A stretch of 64,000 bases of DNA from Gilvimarinus agarilyticus (lineage in GTDB: Bacteria > Pseudomonadota > Gammaproteobacteria > Pseudomonadales > Cellvibrionaceae): contig NZ_JXCJ01000001.1 in assembly GCF_000832015.1 (NCBI RefSeq), positions 2,166,225 to 2,230,224 of the forward strand. Reading direction: 5' to 3'. Under the pieces are notes generated by a model. It saw only the letters and a program-made list of their open reading frames with translations, had not been told where the DNA came from and ran no database searches. Both the position numbers and the translations under genes were made by a program. Below, one piece after another: positions 7,484 to 15,558 of this stretch (its first letter is position 1; every line of letters starts with the position of its first letter).

Positions 7484-8245
7484 ATGAATAAAATTACGGT
7501 GGTGATAGTCGGCATTGGTTTGGCTTGTATTGCTTTAGTGACTTACTTGTACGGTGCCGGGGAGGTTGAGCATAATAACTCTGCCTCTATAGCCCCCCCT
7601 GCCGCCGAGGTCGACGTCTCACCCACCGCAATTGTTAAGCCTCTTGTCGAGAATGCTGAAAGGGCGGCTTTGGTTAGCTCCGACGCTGATTCTGAAGCTG
7701 GAGCGACGCAGGGCGATAAAAGTACTCCGCATACACTTATGGATAATTATGCCGAGCTTCACGAGCAACACGGTTATTATGATGATGTTGACCTTAGGGC
7801 GTACGATAATTACAGCGATGAAACTTTGCATGCCCTTGGGGGCGGCGGCGATGTTAGAGCCTTACTTAAGTTGTCAGAACGTTATGCAAGACGTTTAGAG
7901 CCTGAGGCAAGTCGTGCCCTTTTAATGGAGGCGGCCGCAAGAGGGGCGACCTCCGCTTTAGTGACCAATGCCATATCAATATCCTCCAGGTTACTGGCGG
8001 GACTATACGACGAGCAGGAGTCTAATACGGCCATTTACGAAGTGCTTGCCATGTGCGAAGTATCTTCGAGAATGGGCAATAATGTAGGCTGCTTGGATTT
8101 TCGCGAGGGATTTGTTGAGGATAATAATTTTATTCCAACGGAGCGAGATCGCGAGATTATTGACAGTAGGGCTGATGCTATTTATGAAAGTCTCAATAAA
8201 AAGCGGCGTGCGCTAGGTCTAGGCGACTTTGATGGCGAGAGTTGA
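7484..8245 (+). CDS. Hypothetical membrane-anchored periplasmic protein
   Basis: A 253-residue protein with an N-terminal hydrophobic anchor (residues 4-25). It has no lipobox because GLAC lacks a proper -3 residue. A low-complexity linker rich in A/S/E follows, and then a helical domain from about residue 85. Segments such as ARRLEPEASRALLMEAAARGATSALV resemble Sel1/TPR-like helical repeats, too few to call with confidence. It ends in a basic helix (NKKRRALGLGDF). Probably faces the periplasm. Divergent from the GH43 gene; no family recognised. Confidence 0.6.
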   Translation: MNKITVVIVGIGLACIALVTYLYGAGEVEHNNSASIAPPAAEVDVSPTAIVKPLVENAERAALVSSDADSEAGATQGDKSTPHTLMDNYAELHEQHGYYDDVDLRAYDNYSDETLHALGGGGDVRALLKLSERYARRLEPEASRALLMEAAARGATSALVTNAISISSRLLAGLYDEQESNTAIYEVLAMCEVSSRMGNNVGCLDFREGFVEDNNFIPTERDREIIDSRADAIYESLNKKRRALGLGDFDGES

Positions 8246-8405
8246 CTGAAAACGGTTATTTAAATGAGCTGATGGGGTTGGGGGATGCATTTTATATTCG
8301 CATGTATGCGGCATGCTGTGAAGTTGCATGGCCGCCCCGCTTTCTGTTATTTGGGTGACTGCACAGTCAGTACTCACCACTCACCACAACACTAACGGTA
8401 CGCGC

Positions 8406-8768
8406 TCAATCCTCTTTGCCGCTCAGCTGCGCTTTTAAATCGGCAAAAGGGTTGTAGGTGGCGGGGGCGATTTTCTTTTCTGTGGTACTGCCGTAGCGTA
8501 CGAGGTTTTCAAACTTTGTGTGCTCTTCGTCGTGGCAATAAAGGCATAGCAGCTCCCAGTTGCTACCGTCGGGCGGGTTGTTATCGTGATTGTGGTCACG
8601 GTGGTGCACGGTCAACTCAGAAAGGTTTTTACGAGTGAATTCGCGTGTACAGCGCCCACAAACCCAGGGGTAGAGCTTTAGTGATTGCTCGCGATAGCCT
8701 GCGGCTCTTTTGTTGTTGTATTCCTGCTGGGCGGCGCGCACCTTGTCAAAATTACTGGGGTTGCTCAT
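8406..8768 (-). CDS. yajD: YajD-family HNH nuclease
   Basis: A 120-residue protein. The ATG at 8768 (MSNPSNFDKVRAAQQ) gives the usual YajD N-terminus, and an earlier in-frame start at 8792 would add eight residues. The HNH fold is seen as a zinc knuckle CGRC (about residue 37) and LCLYC later, around the core VHHRDHNHDNNPPDGSNW with the conserved His pair and Asn. The domain order and acidic tail (FADLKAQLSGKED) match YajD, an uncharacterised HNH endonuclease common in gammaproteobacteria. It stands alone here and has no phage context. Confidence 0.88.
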   Translation of the reverse strand: MSNPSNFDKVRAAQQEYNNKRAAGYREQSLKLYPWVCGRCTREFTRKNLSELTVHHRDHNHDNNPPDGSNWELLCLYCHDEEHTKFENLVRYGSTTEKKIAPATYNPFADLKAQLSGKED

Positions 8769-9345
8769 AAAAGCCTCATTTCTGTTTAGCACAAAGCATA
8801 AACTAAAGCCGGTGGTAGGGGTAGGTCGCTGTCAGTGCTGCCTGTTAGCTCCCTCTCGGGCATGAGCGTTTGTGCTGGGGTAGGTCTTCGATCGACACCA
8901 TACGTGCCTCTGTTCTTTGCTGCTTGGCGCGTTGTTGGGGCTATATATAGCTGGAATGGATTCTGCTTGTTCACAGTGGTGGCGGGAAAGCGGCTGATTA
9001 ACGTCGATAAAGTGTAAGGGTTACACGGTGCGCTATAAAAAGTTGCAGTAATGAGAATACCCCGACCATGGCGATGCTCGTTGTGATGTGCCTCGACACA
9101 TCGTAGCTTGTTTTAATGAGAAGTGAATAGTAAGGCTTATATGGCCTTTTACGTCAGAGTCGGCATAGCTGTAATTATGCTTGGCTTTTGTGTTGATGAG
9201 CGGCTGATCATGACATTGCAGAAGATGGTGTTGCAACGTCAAAGCAATGGGTGGCGGCGCGCGCCGCCCCCGAATTGCAAGACCAATAATATAGCTTAGG
9301 CTGTGTTGACGGCTGTGCAGCATTTTGCCTCAGAGGTGATGATAC
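8769..9345. other. Intergenic region of about 580 bp without a supported gene
   Basis: Short open frames exist on both strands, but their composition and lack of ribosome-binding sites do not support them. The only notable structure is a strong GC-rich hairpin at 9244-9278, listed separately. The ExoD gene's ribosome-binding site (AGAGGTGAT) lies at the right end. Confidence 0.5.
9244..9278. repeat. Large GC-rich palindrome/hairpin
   Basis: A perfect 16-bp palindrome GGCGGCGCGCGCCGCC (9253-9268) is enclosed by a second paired stem, GCAAT (9244-9248) with ATTGC (9274-9278). As RNA or single-stranded DNA it would form a very stable hairpin. It lacks a T-run, so it is not a typical intrinsic terminator. 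It could be a REP-like element. Confidence 0.5.
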
Positions 9346-9945
9346 GTGGATAATCAGACGGAAGTTGCGAACCTGGAGCAGGTGATGGATCGCGTAGTGG
9401 AGACCGCGAGGGAGCACGACACCGTAACGGTCGAGGTGATTCTTGGTGCTATCGGCCAGCGCTCTTATGGCCCCGTGCTACTGTTAGTTGGCTTGTTGGT
9501 GCTAGCGCCACTGATCGGTGATATTCCGGGGGTGCCAACCTTATGTGCCATTATTGTTTTGTTGTTTTCGGTACAGCTTATGTTGCAGCGGGAGCGCTTT
9601 TGGCTGCCCAAGTGGCTGCTCAACCGCTCGGTTAAAAGCAGCAGCTTAACCAAGGCGGTAGAGCTTTCGCGCAAACCTGCGCGCTTTATTGATCGCTTAG
9701 TAAAGCCCCGGCTAACGTTTTTAATTCGCGGCTATATTCCCGCCCGCTGTGTGGCACTTTGCAGTATCGTCATAGCGTTAATGATGCCCGCGATGGAGTT
9801 TATTCCCTTCAGTGCCAATCTCGCCGGCGCTGTATTAACGTGCTTTGGCCTTGCCCTAATTGCTCGCGATGGCCTGTTGGTACTGCTGGCATTTTTGCTA
9901 ACCACGGCCGCTGCCGGTTTGGTGCTGTACGGGCTGTGGGGGTAG
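9346..9945 (+). CDS. ExoD-family membrane protein
   Basis: A 199-residue protein with a GTG start preceded by AGAGGTGAT at good spacing. A short soluble N-terminal helix is followed by hydrophobic segments at about residues 45-85, then 125-160 and 170-195. The motif GQRSYGPVLLLVGLLVLAPLIGDIPGVPT (about 38-66, with conserved Ser-Tyr-Gly and Pro residues) is the hallmark of ExoD. ExoD proteins were linked genetically to exopolysaccharide production and alkaline tolerance in rhizobia; the biochemical role is unknown. Single gene. Confidence 0.85.
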   Translation: MDNQTEVANLEQVMDRVVETAREHDTVTVEVILGAIGQRSYGPVLLLVGLLVLAPLIGDIPGVPTLCAIIVLLFSVQLMLQRERFWLPKWLLNRSVKSSSLTKAVELSRKPARFIDRLVKPRLTFLIRGYIPARCVALCSIVIALMMPAMEFIPFSANLAGAVLTCFGLALIARDGLLVLLAFLLTTAAAGLVLYGLWG

Positions 9946-10086
9946 GGCGGCTGGGTGCGGACGTCTTCACGCTGGCGTCTCGCACCTGTAAGATAAGTGA
10001 TATAGAAGAGAGCGCATCAGAAGTATAAAAATAACGGTTGTTACGAGTCTATTGTTTCCAAGCCTTTAACCAAGGAGGGTGAAAGT

Positions 10087-10344
10087 ATGCACAATTATCG
10101 AGCGCTTTTTAAGTTAACTACCTGCATGGGCTTGTTTGCCGGAATTGTGGTGGGTGTTTTTTACGCGGCCGTGGAGTTCATAAAGGGCAATCTAGTTGAT
10201 GCGGTGGTGATTTTATTGGTGTCTCCTGTCCTCCATGTGCTTATGTTCGGTTTTTATTTTTTACTGGCTATTCCGGGTTACCGGCTGGCAATTAAAAAAT
10301 CATTGTTTGGGCTGGATAAAATAGTAATCTCTCAGGAGGACTGA
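10087..10344 (+). CDS. Small two-TM membrane protein, function unknown
   Basis: An 85-residue protein preceded by an excellent ribosome-binding site (AAGGAGGGT, 8 bp before the ATG). Two hydrophobic helices at about residues 10-32 and 39-66 are joined by EFIKGNLVDA, followed by a basic C-terminal tail. The pattern resembles uncharacterised DUF4282-like small membrane proteins, but I do not assign a family. A possible 24-codon frame with its own Shine-Dalgarno follows after 2 bp. Confidence 0.65.
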   Translation: MHNYRALFKLTTCMGLFAGIVVGVFYAAVEFIKGNLVDAVVILLVSPVLHVLMFGFYFLLAIPGYRLAIKKSLFGLDKIVISQED

Positions 10345-10346
10345 TT

Positions 10347-10421
10347 ATGAGCCTTGATAGTAGGCGTACCGCCGGAATATATCTAACAGCCGTGAATGTT
10401 GATTGGCTCGTAACCCAGTAA
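10347..10421 (+). CDS. Possible 24-residue small ORF
   Basis: ATG at 10347, two bases after the preceding stop, with AGGAGG at 10334-10339 at suitable spacing. It encodes MSLDSRRTAGIYLTAVNVDW plus LVTQ and a stop. The ribosome-binding site overlaps the end of the upstream gene, as in coupled genes. There is no homology argument; it may be fortuitous. Confidence 0.25.
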   Translation: MSLDSRRTAGIYLTAVNVDWLVTQ

Positions 10422-10446
10422 TGCAGTAAACAATAAGGAGTGTTGA

Positions 10447-10874
10447 ATGATGTTTAAACCGATGATGGTAGCTGATGTGGCGCTGGCGTTAGCCGCGTGT
10501 TCGGGATCTTCAGATACGGGGATCCCCGACATTGAGGAAGATGTTAGCATTTATCAGGGGTTTATGGGCAGGCGGTTATTTATAACGACGTTGCGGGCGA
10601 GGATCACTCGGTTGATGACGACTTGGGTATTCGCGCGTTTTACTTTACTCAGTACCACGAGGGTGATTACGACACCCCGATTCTGAGCACTAACACCAAT
10701 AATCGCGGTTTTTATGAGTTGCCGCTTGAAACGGATACCGAATATTGCGTGTGCGATGATGTGGCGCGATCGTGTGCCAAGGTGAGCGTGGCTGAGGATG
10801 AATTGCTAAGGCTTGATTACAGCGTCAACCAAGAGGGTGGCCGCTGGGCTCAAGAGCATGCTCGTTGTGACTAG
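10447..10874 (+). pseudogene. Frameshifted lipoprotein gene
   Basis: Two overlapping frames make one sensible protein. The first (from 10447, with AAGGAG 5' of the ATG) has a signal peptide ending in LAAC (Cys18), then SGSSDTGIPDIEEDVSIYQG. The +1 frame continues VYGQAVIYNDVAG, then EDHSVDDDLGIRAFYFTQY, to TNNRGFYELPLETDTEYCVC and a stop at 10874. Restoring one G in the run CAGGGGTTT (G4 at 10557-10560) joins them into about 142 residues. The mature part resembles a short carboxypeptidase-regulatory-like/beta-sandwich surface lipoprotein. This is either a real frameshift, a phase-variable G-run, or a sequencing indel. Confidence 0.65.
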
Positions 10875-11035
10875 GGTGTTTGTAGCCAGAGTGGATGTTG
10901 GGCGCGAGTGAAAAGACCTAAACTGCCCGGGGTGCGATGGGCTCGAGTTCTGAGTGCTAACAGAGTGACAGCCAGTCTATACGGTGCAGCTTGGCATGGC
11001 CGCAATAAAGAAGTTTCCGGTGCTACTCGACACAG

Positions 11036-11065
11036 AAAAAAGCCGCTCAAAAGAGCGGCTTTTTT
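11036..11065. terminator. Bidirectional intrinsic terminator
   Basis: An A-run (11036-11041), then GCCGCTC, loop AAAA and GAGCGGC, followed by TTTTTT (11060-11065). It lies 20 bp past the stop of the OmpA-like gene on the minus strand and also closes the lipoprotein unit on the plus strand. Confidence 0.9.
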
Positions 11066-11084
11066 GCGTCAAGCTAAGCTGTTT

Positions 11085-12101
11085 TTACTTAGGCAGCTCG
11101 GTGCTGACAACCGCTTTACGATCGGCTGGGTTAGGTGATTGGCTGCTTGCCTCACTTTCACCTTTCCAATCCAGAGTAATGCGGCTTGCTGCTACGCCTT
11201 TAGAAACCAAGTATGCTTTAACGGCTTCTGCACGCTCTTTAGACAGACCCATGTTGTACTCTTCAGAGCCCGCGCCATCGGCGTGGCCGGTAACGGTGAT
11301 CTGAGCGTCAGAGTCGCCCATTTCGCTGAGCAGTTGATCCAGCGCACCGGTGTTGCTGACGGTTGAAGAGTCAAAGTCAAACTGGCTAAGCACGTTAACT
11401 GGTTTGGTTTCGGGCTCTGGCTCTACCGGTGCAGCAACGGCTGCTGCCACAGGCTCAGCTACCGGCTCTTGCACGGGGCGGCCTTCAACGTTACCGAATT
11501 GCCACAACAGGCCAAGGGTAACGGATTGCACGTCTGGCTCGCGGTTCCAGTCGCTGTTGCCGTAGTCGCTTACGTATTGATACTGCAGGCGAGTTTGCAG
11601 GTGCTCAGTTGCGCGGAACACGATACCGGCGCCGGCGGTTGGAGCCCAGCCAGTTTCGTTTTGTGACTGCTCCATAAACAGGTCACCACCTTCTACCATG
11701 CTGGCATCGTAATACAGGCCGCCACCACGCACGTAGGCCATCCAGCGATCAGACAGAGGCAAGCCTACCAAAACAGACAGGTCGTAGCCTTCGGCCCAGG
11801 TTTTTTCTTTTTTGCCGTTGTTGCCAACGGCGTACCAAGAGGTTGCTTCGCCCAATTCGCGATAGCTACCTTCCAGGGCAAAGTAATCGTTGAAGCGATA
11901 GCCGGCAAACCAGTTGTAGGCATCGTCGTCGTCTTCACAGCTAATGGTCATGTCGCGACAGCCTGAACCGTACTCGCTCATGCCGTATTCGCCACCGAGA
12001 TAGAGCCCCGATTTAGCGTGGGGAAAGTCATCGGCCTGAGCCGCACTGGTCAGAGCCAGCAAAATGCTTAAAATTCCGGACAACCCGTGTTTAATGTTCA
12101 T
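11085..12101 (-). CDS. OmpA-family outer-membrane protein
   Basis: A 338-residue protein. The ATG at 12101 is chosen for its AGGAG 7 bp upstream and the signal peptide that follows (cleavage near AAQA-DDFPH). The N-terminal 8-strand barrel (about residues 25-195) starts SGLYLGGEYG and includes a Cys pair (GCRDMTISCEDDDD). An Ala/Glu/Pro linker follows. The C-terminal OmpA peptidoglycan-binding domain (about 238-338) has TGHADGAG and NMGLSKERAEAVKAYL with the binding Asp and Arg. The usual final NRR motif is replaced by ADRKAVV. Role: structural link between outer membrane and cell wall, possibly a small pore. Monocistronic. Confidence 0.9.
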   Translation of the reverse strand: MNIKHGLSGILSILLALTSAAQADDFPHAKSGLYLGGEYGMSEYGSGCRDMTISCEDDDDAYNWFAGYRFNDYFALEGSYRELGEATSWYAVGNNGKKEKTWAEGYDLSVLVGLPLSDRWMAYVRGGGLYYDASMVEGGDLFMEQSQNETGWAPTAGAGIVFRATEHLQTRLQYQYVSDYGNSDWNREPDVQSVTLGLLWQFGNVEGRPVQEPVAEPVAAAVAAPVEPEPETKPVNVLSQFDFDSSTVSNTGALDQLLSEMGDSDAQITVTGHADGAGSEEYNMGLSKERAEAVKAYLVSKGVAASRITLDWKGESEASSQSPNPADRKAVVSTELPK

Positions 12102-12554
12102 GTCTAACTCCTGTAATACTCCAAAAATCGCTATCAAGGCTCAGCTTACCATAGAGCTCTTGCCAGTAAGTGTAGGCCACTTTACTAACATCGGCGATTC
12201 ATTATGGTAATTATGATGTTGGCCGCTAGGACTAGCGGTGTTGAGGTGCCAGCGAAACCATTTGTGTGGGTATTCGCCCCCTCAGTAATGAACCTACACT
12301 AACGGGCCACCACTAACGGCGGATTATACAGTTATATTGAACTTACCACCATCATCGTAACTATAAATTTTACGCCGGCGTAACCAAGTCGGTAAAGACG
12401 TAAGCTAGGCTGGGCTGTTACCCCATCAGTGCACCACTGTTGTACGTGTCGTGACGGGCTTTGGATTCGCTCAGTTGCTTGAATATCCGACGCTAGGTTC
12501 ACTGTGCGACGGGAATAACGGTACCTGTGGTTCGCACCCGGTTAAAAATTAGCC
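12102..12554. other. Intergenic region between divergent ompA-like and transporter genes
   Basis: About 450 bp without an open frame I can support. It holds the promoter side of both flanking genes. One perfect hairpin, CCGCTAG-GA-CTAGCGG, lies at 12223-12238. No recognisable RNA family was seen. Confidence 0.45.
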
Positions 12555-13472
12555 ATGGTAAGATGCGCATTTTTCCACAGGCTGTTGGGTATGTTGACTG
12601 TCTTTCGTTTATCGCCGTTGTTGGTGTTGTGTTTGGTAACCATCATCTGGGCGTTTAGCTTCTCGCTGATTGGTGTTTATTTAAGCGGTGAGGTGGATAG
12701 TTATTTGGCGGTTTTGATTCGAGTATCGCTGGCATTGGCGGTACTGTTGCCATTTTTTAGGCCGAAGCAGGTGCCTGGCCGGGTGATGGTGGCGTTAATT
12801 GCGGTGGGCGCTGTTCAGGTGGGGATGACTTACCAATTTCTCTATCATGCGTTTGCTTACTTAAGCGTACCCGAGGTGCTGCTTTTTACTATTTTTACCC
12901 CGCTTTGGATCACCTTAATAGATGAAGTGCTTTTGGGTAAACGGCACTTACCGTTGCGCTGGTGGTTGGGATCGGCGTTAGCGGTTGTGGGGGCTGGGAT
13001 TATTCGTTATCAGGGCATTAGTGGTGATGTGCTCACCGGTTTTTTATTGATTCAGGCTGCCAACCTTTGTTTTGCTTTAGGGCAGGTGGCGTATAAAAGG
13101 TTGCCGATTGATAAACCGCAGCAGCAGTTAAACACCTTTGCCTGTTTCTTTTTAGGCGCGGCGCTGGTGTCGGGCATCGGCTGTGTTTTGTTTACGAATT
13201 GGCACCAGGTGCCAGATACCAGCGTCGAATGGGCGGTACTGATTTGGCTGGGGCTCGGAGCGTCGGGAGTAGGTTATTTAAGTTGGGCGATGGCGAGTAA
13301 GCGCGTGAATACGGGGCAATTAGCCACCATGAACAACCTGCTGATTCCGGTAGGGCTACTGGTTAATGTTATTTTTTGGGGGCAGGGGACGGATTTGCTG
13401 CGGCTAGCGTTGGGCGGCGCGGTTATCGGTTTATCTGTGTGGGTGTGCAGTGTCCGGCAAGCGCAGGGGTAA
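12555..13472 (+). CDS. DMT-superfamily (EamA) inner-membrane exporter
   Basis: A 305-residue protein with ten predicted transmembrane helices in two EamA repeats. The first begins PLLVLCLVTIIWAFSFSLIG; the second starts near TGFLLIQAANLCFALGQVAYKRL. Members export amino acids, carboxylates or other metabolites. The start is uncertain: ATG 12555 lacks a clear ribosome-binding site, and ATG 12591 (MLTVFRLSP) would begin directly before the first helix, as is more usual. No neighbour indicates the substrate. Confidence 0.85.
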   Translation: MVRCAFFHRLLGMLTVFRLSPLLVLCLVTIIWAFSFSLIGVYLSGEVDSYLAVLIRVSLALAVLLPFFRPKQVPGRVMVALIAVGAVQVGMTYQFLYHAFAYLSVPEVLLFTIFTPLWITLIDEVLLGKRHLPLRWWLGSALAVVGAGIIRYQGISGDVLTGFLLIQAANLCFALGQVAYKRLPIDKPQQQLNTFACFFLGAALVSGIGCVLFTNWHQVPDTSVEWAVLIWLGLGASGVGYLSWAMASKRVNTGQLATMNNLLIPVGLLVNVIFWGQGTDLLRLALGGAVIGLSVWVCSVRQAQG

Positions 13473-13510
13473 GCTGGATGATGCGCGTCAATGTGGTTAA
13501 CAACGGGGGT

Positions 13511-13891
13511 TTATAGTTTTTTCTCTAGGTGCTCTCTAAGCAGCCGGGTATTGCGGGTATTGGCTTTAAAAAATGCGTCAAACACGTCGCCCACCAGGGG
13601 GATCAGCCCACCGAGAAAATCGATGCCCATATTGGCCAGTATGCGCAGTTTTACCCAACGGCTGGCGCCGGCGCGGTGCGCCTCAAACAATACATAGCTT
13701 GAGAGCAGCAGGCCGGCGGCATCGCCGACGATGGGTAATATGCCAATAATCGCTTCGGTACCGATCCTAAAATTGGTCAGGGGGATGGGTATGCTGCTGT
13801 CAGTAAGCCGGCTGAATTTATCCAGCCGCGCTAATATTGCTCGCTGCTCAGCGGTAATTGATGTGGTTGTGTCCTGGGTTTGATTGCTCAC
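13511..13891 (-). CDS. DUF4112 membrane protein
   Basis: A 126-residue protein. A soluble N-terminus is followed by the DUF4112 core: a hydrophobic hairpin (GTEAIIGILPIVGDAAGLLLSS, residues about 43-64), then KLRILANMGIDFLGGLIPLVGDVFDAFFKANTRN. The paired Pro/Gly-Asp motifs (LPIVGDAAG and IPLVGDVFD) identify the family. Function unknown. It overlaps the upstream dithiol oxidoreductase gene by 4 bp (ATGA type), so the two are translationally coupled. Confidence 0.85.
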   Translation of the reverse strand: MSNQTQDTTTSITAEQRAILARLDKFSRLTDSSIPIPLTNFRIGTEAIIGILPIVGDAAGLLLSSYVLFEAHRAGASRWVKLRILANMGIDFLGGLIPLVGDVFDAFFKANTRNTRLLREHLEKKL

Positions 13892-14535
13892 TCGGCCTCT
13901 GCTGCAATATCCTGAAACGCTTGTACCAGTGTATCGGCTTCCTGTGCGCCGGATATCAGGTACTTGTTGTTGACGATGAACGCCGGTACAGCGCTAACGC
14001 CGGCTTGCTGATAAGTGGCCTCGTCGTCGCGCACGGTTTGGGCGTATTCGTCTGAGTTTAATACGGCCCGGGCTTGGGTTGCTTCTAAGCCCACGGTGGC
14101 GGCGCACTGAATTAATACATCGTGATTGGATACGTCGTCGGCTCTACCAAAGTAAGCGTCGAACAGTGCTAGCTTCATTTGGGTTTGCAGGCCCTGTTCT
14201 CCGGCCCATTTTACCAGCCGGTGGGCATCAAACGTATTACAGGTAAACCGTTCCTGGAGCTTGTCGAAGTTGACGCCCAGCGCGTTGGCAATCTGTATCA
14301 TTTGATCTTGGTTGGCACGCATTTCGGCCTCGGTGCTGCCGTACTTACGCACCAGTGCCGGTAAAATGGGCTCACCCTCGCCGCTGTGATCCGGGTCTAG
14401 CTCAAATGCGCGCCATTGCACGCTAAAATTGTATTCCGGTGCCAGTTGCTCCATGGCCTGTGTCAGGCGCGCATAGCCGATCGCGCACCAGGGGCAAGCA
14501 ATATCGGAGACGATGTCGATTTGAATATTGTGCAT
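13888..14535 (-). CDS. DsbA/FrnE-family dithiol oxidoreductase
   Basis: A 215-residue cytoplasmic protein. The ATG at 14535 (MHNIQIDIV) begins the thioredoxin fold directly; a 25-residue upstream extension lacks family features. The CPWC active site (SDIACPWCAIG, about residue 14) is followed by an inserted helical domain and the cis-Pro loop (GVSAVPAFIV). The pattern matches FrnE-type 2-hydroxychromene-isomerase-like DsbA proteins, which act as cytosolic disulfide or glutathione-linked oxidoreductases. It has no signal peptide. It heads a two-gene unit with the DUF4112 gene. Confidence 0.88.
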   Translation of the reverse strand: MHNIQIDIVSDIACPWCAIGYARLTQAMEQLAPEYNFSVQWRAFELDPDHSGEGEPILPALVRKYGSTEAEMRANQDQMIQIANALGVNFDKLQERFTCNTFDAHRLVKWAGEQGLQTQMKLALFDAYFGRADDVSNHDVLIQCAATVGLEATQARAVLNSDEYAQTVRDDEATYQQAGVSAVPAFIVNNKYLISGAQEADTLVQAFQDIAAEAE

Positions 14536-14761
14536 AGAGTGTCCTGTTGCCTGGTCGTGCCGCTTTGGGCCGTGTATGGCTGATCTGTGTATTGCAGAGC
14601 ACTGTAACATGAAGTCAGTGTTGTGCTCTCAGATTCACCTGTGACTGGTGAGTTCCGTTGTTGGCGGGGCAGGTTGCAGGGCAGTGGTGGCCGGCGCCTT
14701 GACACCCTCCGCGCCATCTACGACCCTAGCGCCCCAACGTTTCAAATAAGCAAGCACCGTC

Positions 14762-15436
14762 ATGACCGCCACGTTACCGATTTTATACTCGTTTCGCCGC
14801 TGCCCCTATGCTATGCGCGCCCGCCTTGGGTTGCTATTTGCCGGACTACAGGTGGAGCTGCGCGAGGTGGTGTTAAAAAACAAACCGCGCGAGATGCTGG
14901 ATATTAGCCCCAAGGGCACTGTGCCGGTCTTACAATTAACCAATGGTGCGGTGATTGAAGAGAGCCGGGATATTATGCTGTGGGCGCTTGAGCAAAGTGA
15001 CCCACAGGGGCTACTGCCAGAGGGGGCCTTGCCCGAGGTCAACAGTCTGATCGAGCAAAACGATACCGAGTTTAAGTACTGGCTGGACCGTTATAAGTAC
15101 TTCGAACGCCACCCGGGCATGACACAGTCCGAGTACCGCCAGCGTGGGGAAGGTTTTTTGCAGGAACTAGAAGGTCGGCTAAACAAAAGTCGTTTCTTGC
15201 TGGGCGAAACCGTGAGTGTCGCCGATATCGGCATTATGCCGTTTGTGCGTCAGTTTGCTCATGTCGATCGCGAGATGTTTTACCGCCTACCGTATCCGCA
15301 GGTGCAGCGGTGGCTACAAGACTGGCTAAAGCACCCGACTTTTGTGCAAGCGATGATCAAATACCAGCCATGGCAAGCGGGGGATGAGAGCGTGGTGTTT
15401 CCTTTACCGGAATTTCTTGTTCGGGCAAGCCTATAA
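14762..15436 (+). CDS. Glutathione S-transferase-like protein
   Basis: A 224-residue protein. The N-terminal thioredoxin-fold domain starts LPILYSFRRCPYAMRARLGL, with the glutaredoxin-like Cys in RRCPYAMRAR, and has the cis-Pro GTVPVLQL and the glutathione-binding IEESRDIM. The all-helical C-terminal domain (about 90-224) contains the N-capping motif SVADIGIMPFV. It belongs to the Cys-type GST group (omega/beta-like) that mostly carries out thiol transfer or deglutathionylation. Divergent from the DsbA-like gene, forming a redox neighbourhood. Confidence 0.85.
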   Translation: MTATLPILYSFRRCPYAMRARLGLLFAGLQVELREVVLKNKPREMLDISPKGTVPVLQLTNGAVIEESRDIMLWALEQSDPQGLLPEGALPEVNSLIEQNDTEFKYWLDRYKYFERHPGMTQSEYRQRGEGFLQELEGRLNKSRFLLGETVSVADIGIMPFVRQFAHVDREMFYRLPYPQVQRWLQDWLKHPTFVQAMIKYQPWQAGDESVVFPLPEFLVRASL

Positions 15437-15558
15437 GCGGGGTGTCAACCAATCTGTAGATCGGCTTGTGTGGCACCTAAAGTTGCACCATAATCAATAC
15501 AGCCTCTGGGCATCGTGGGGCTAATGGATTTTGTTGTCGCTATAGGATTTGCAACCTA

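Noticed and set aside
8786-9323. Several 60-96-codon frames between yajD and exoD on both strands
   Set aside because: They overlap one another, lack ribosome-binding sites and show no coding-like composition.
12500-12554. tRNA-like GGTTCGCACCC sequence
   Set aside because: Resembles a T-arm but no acceptor, D or anticodon arm can be folded upstream.
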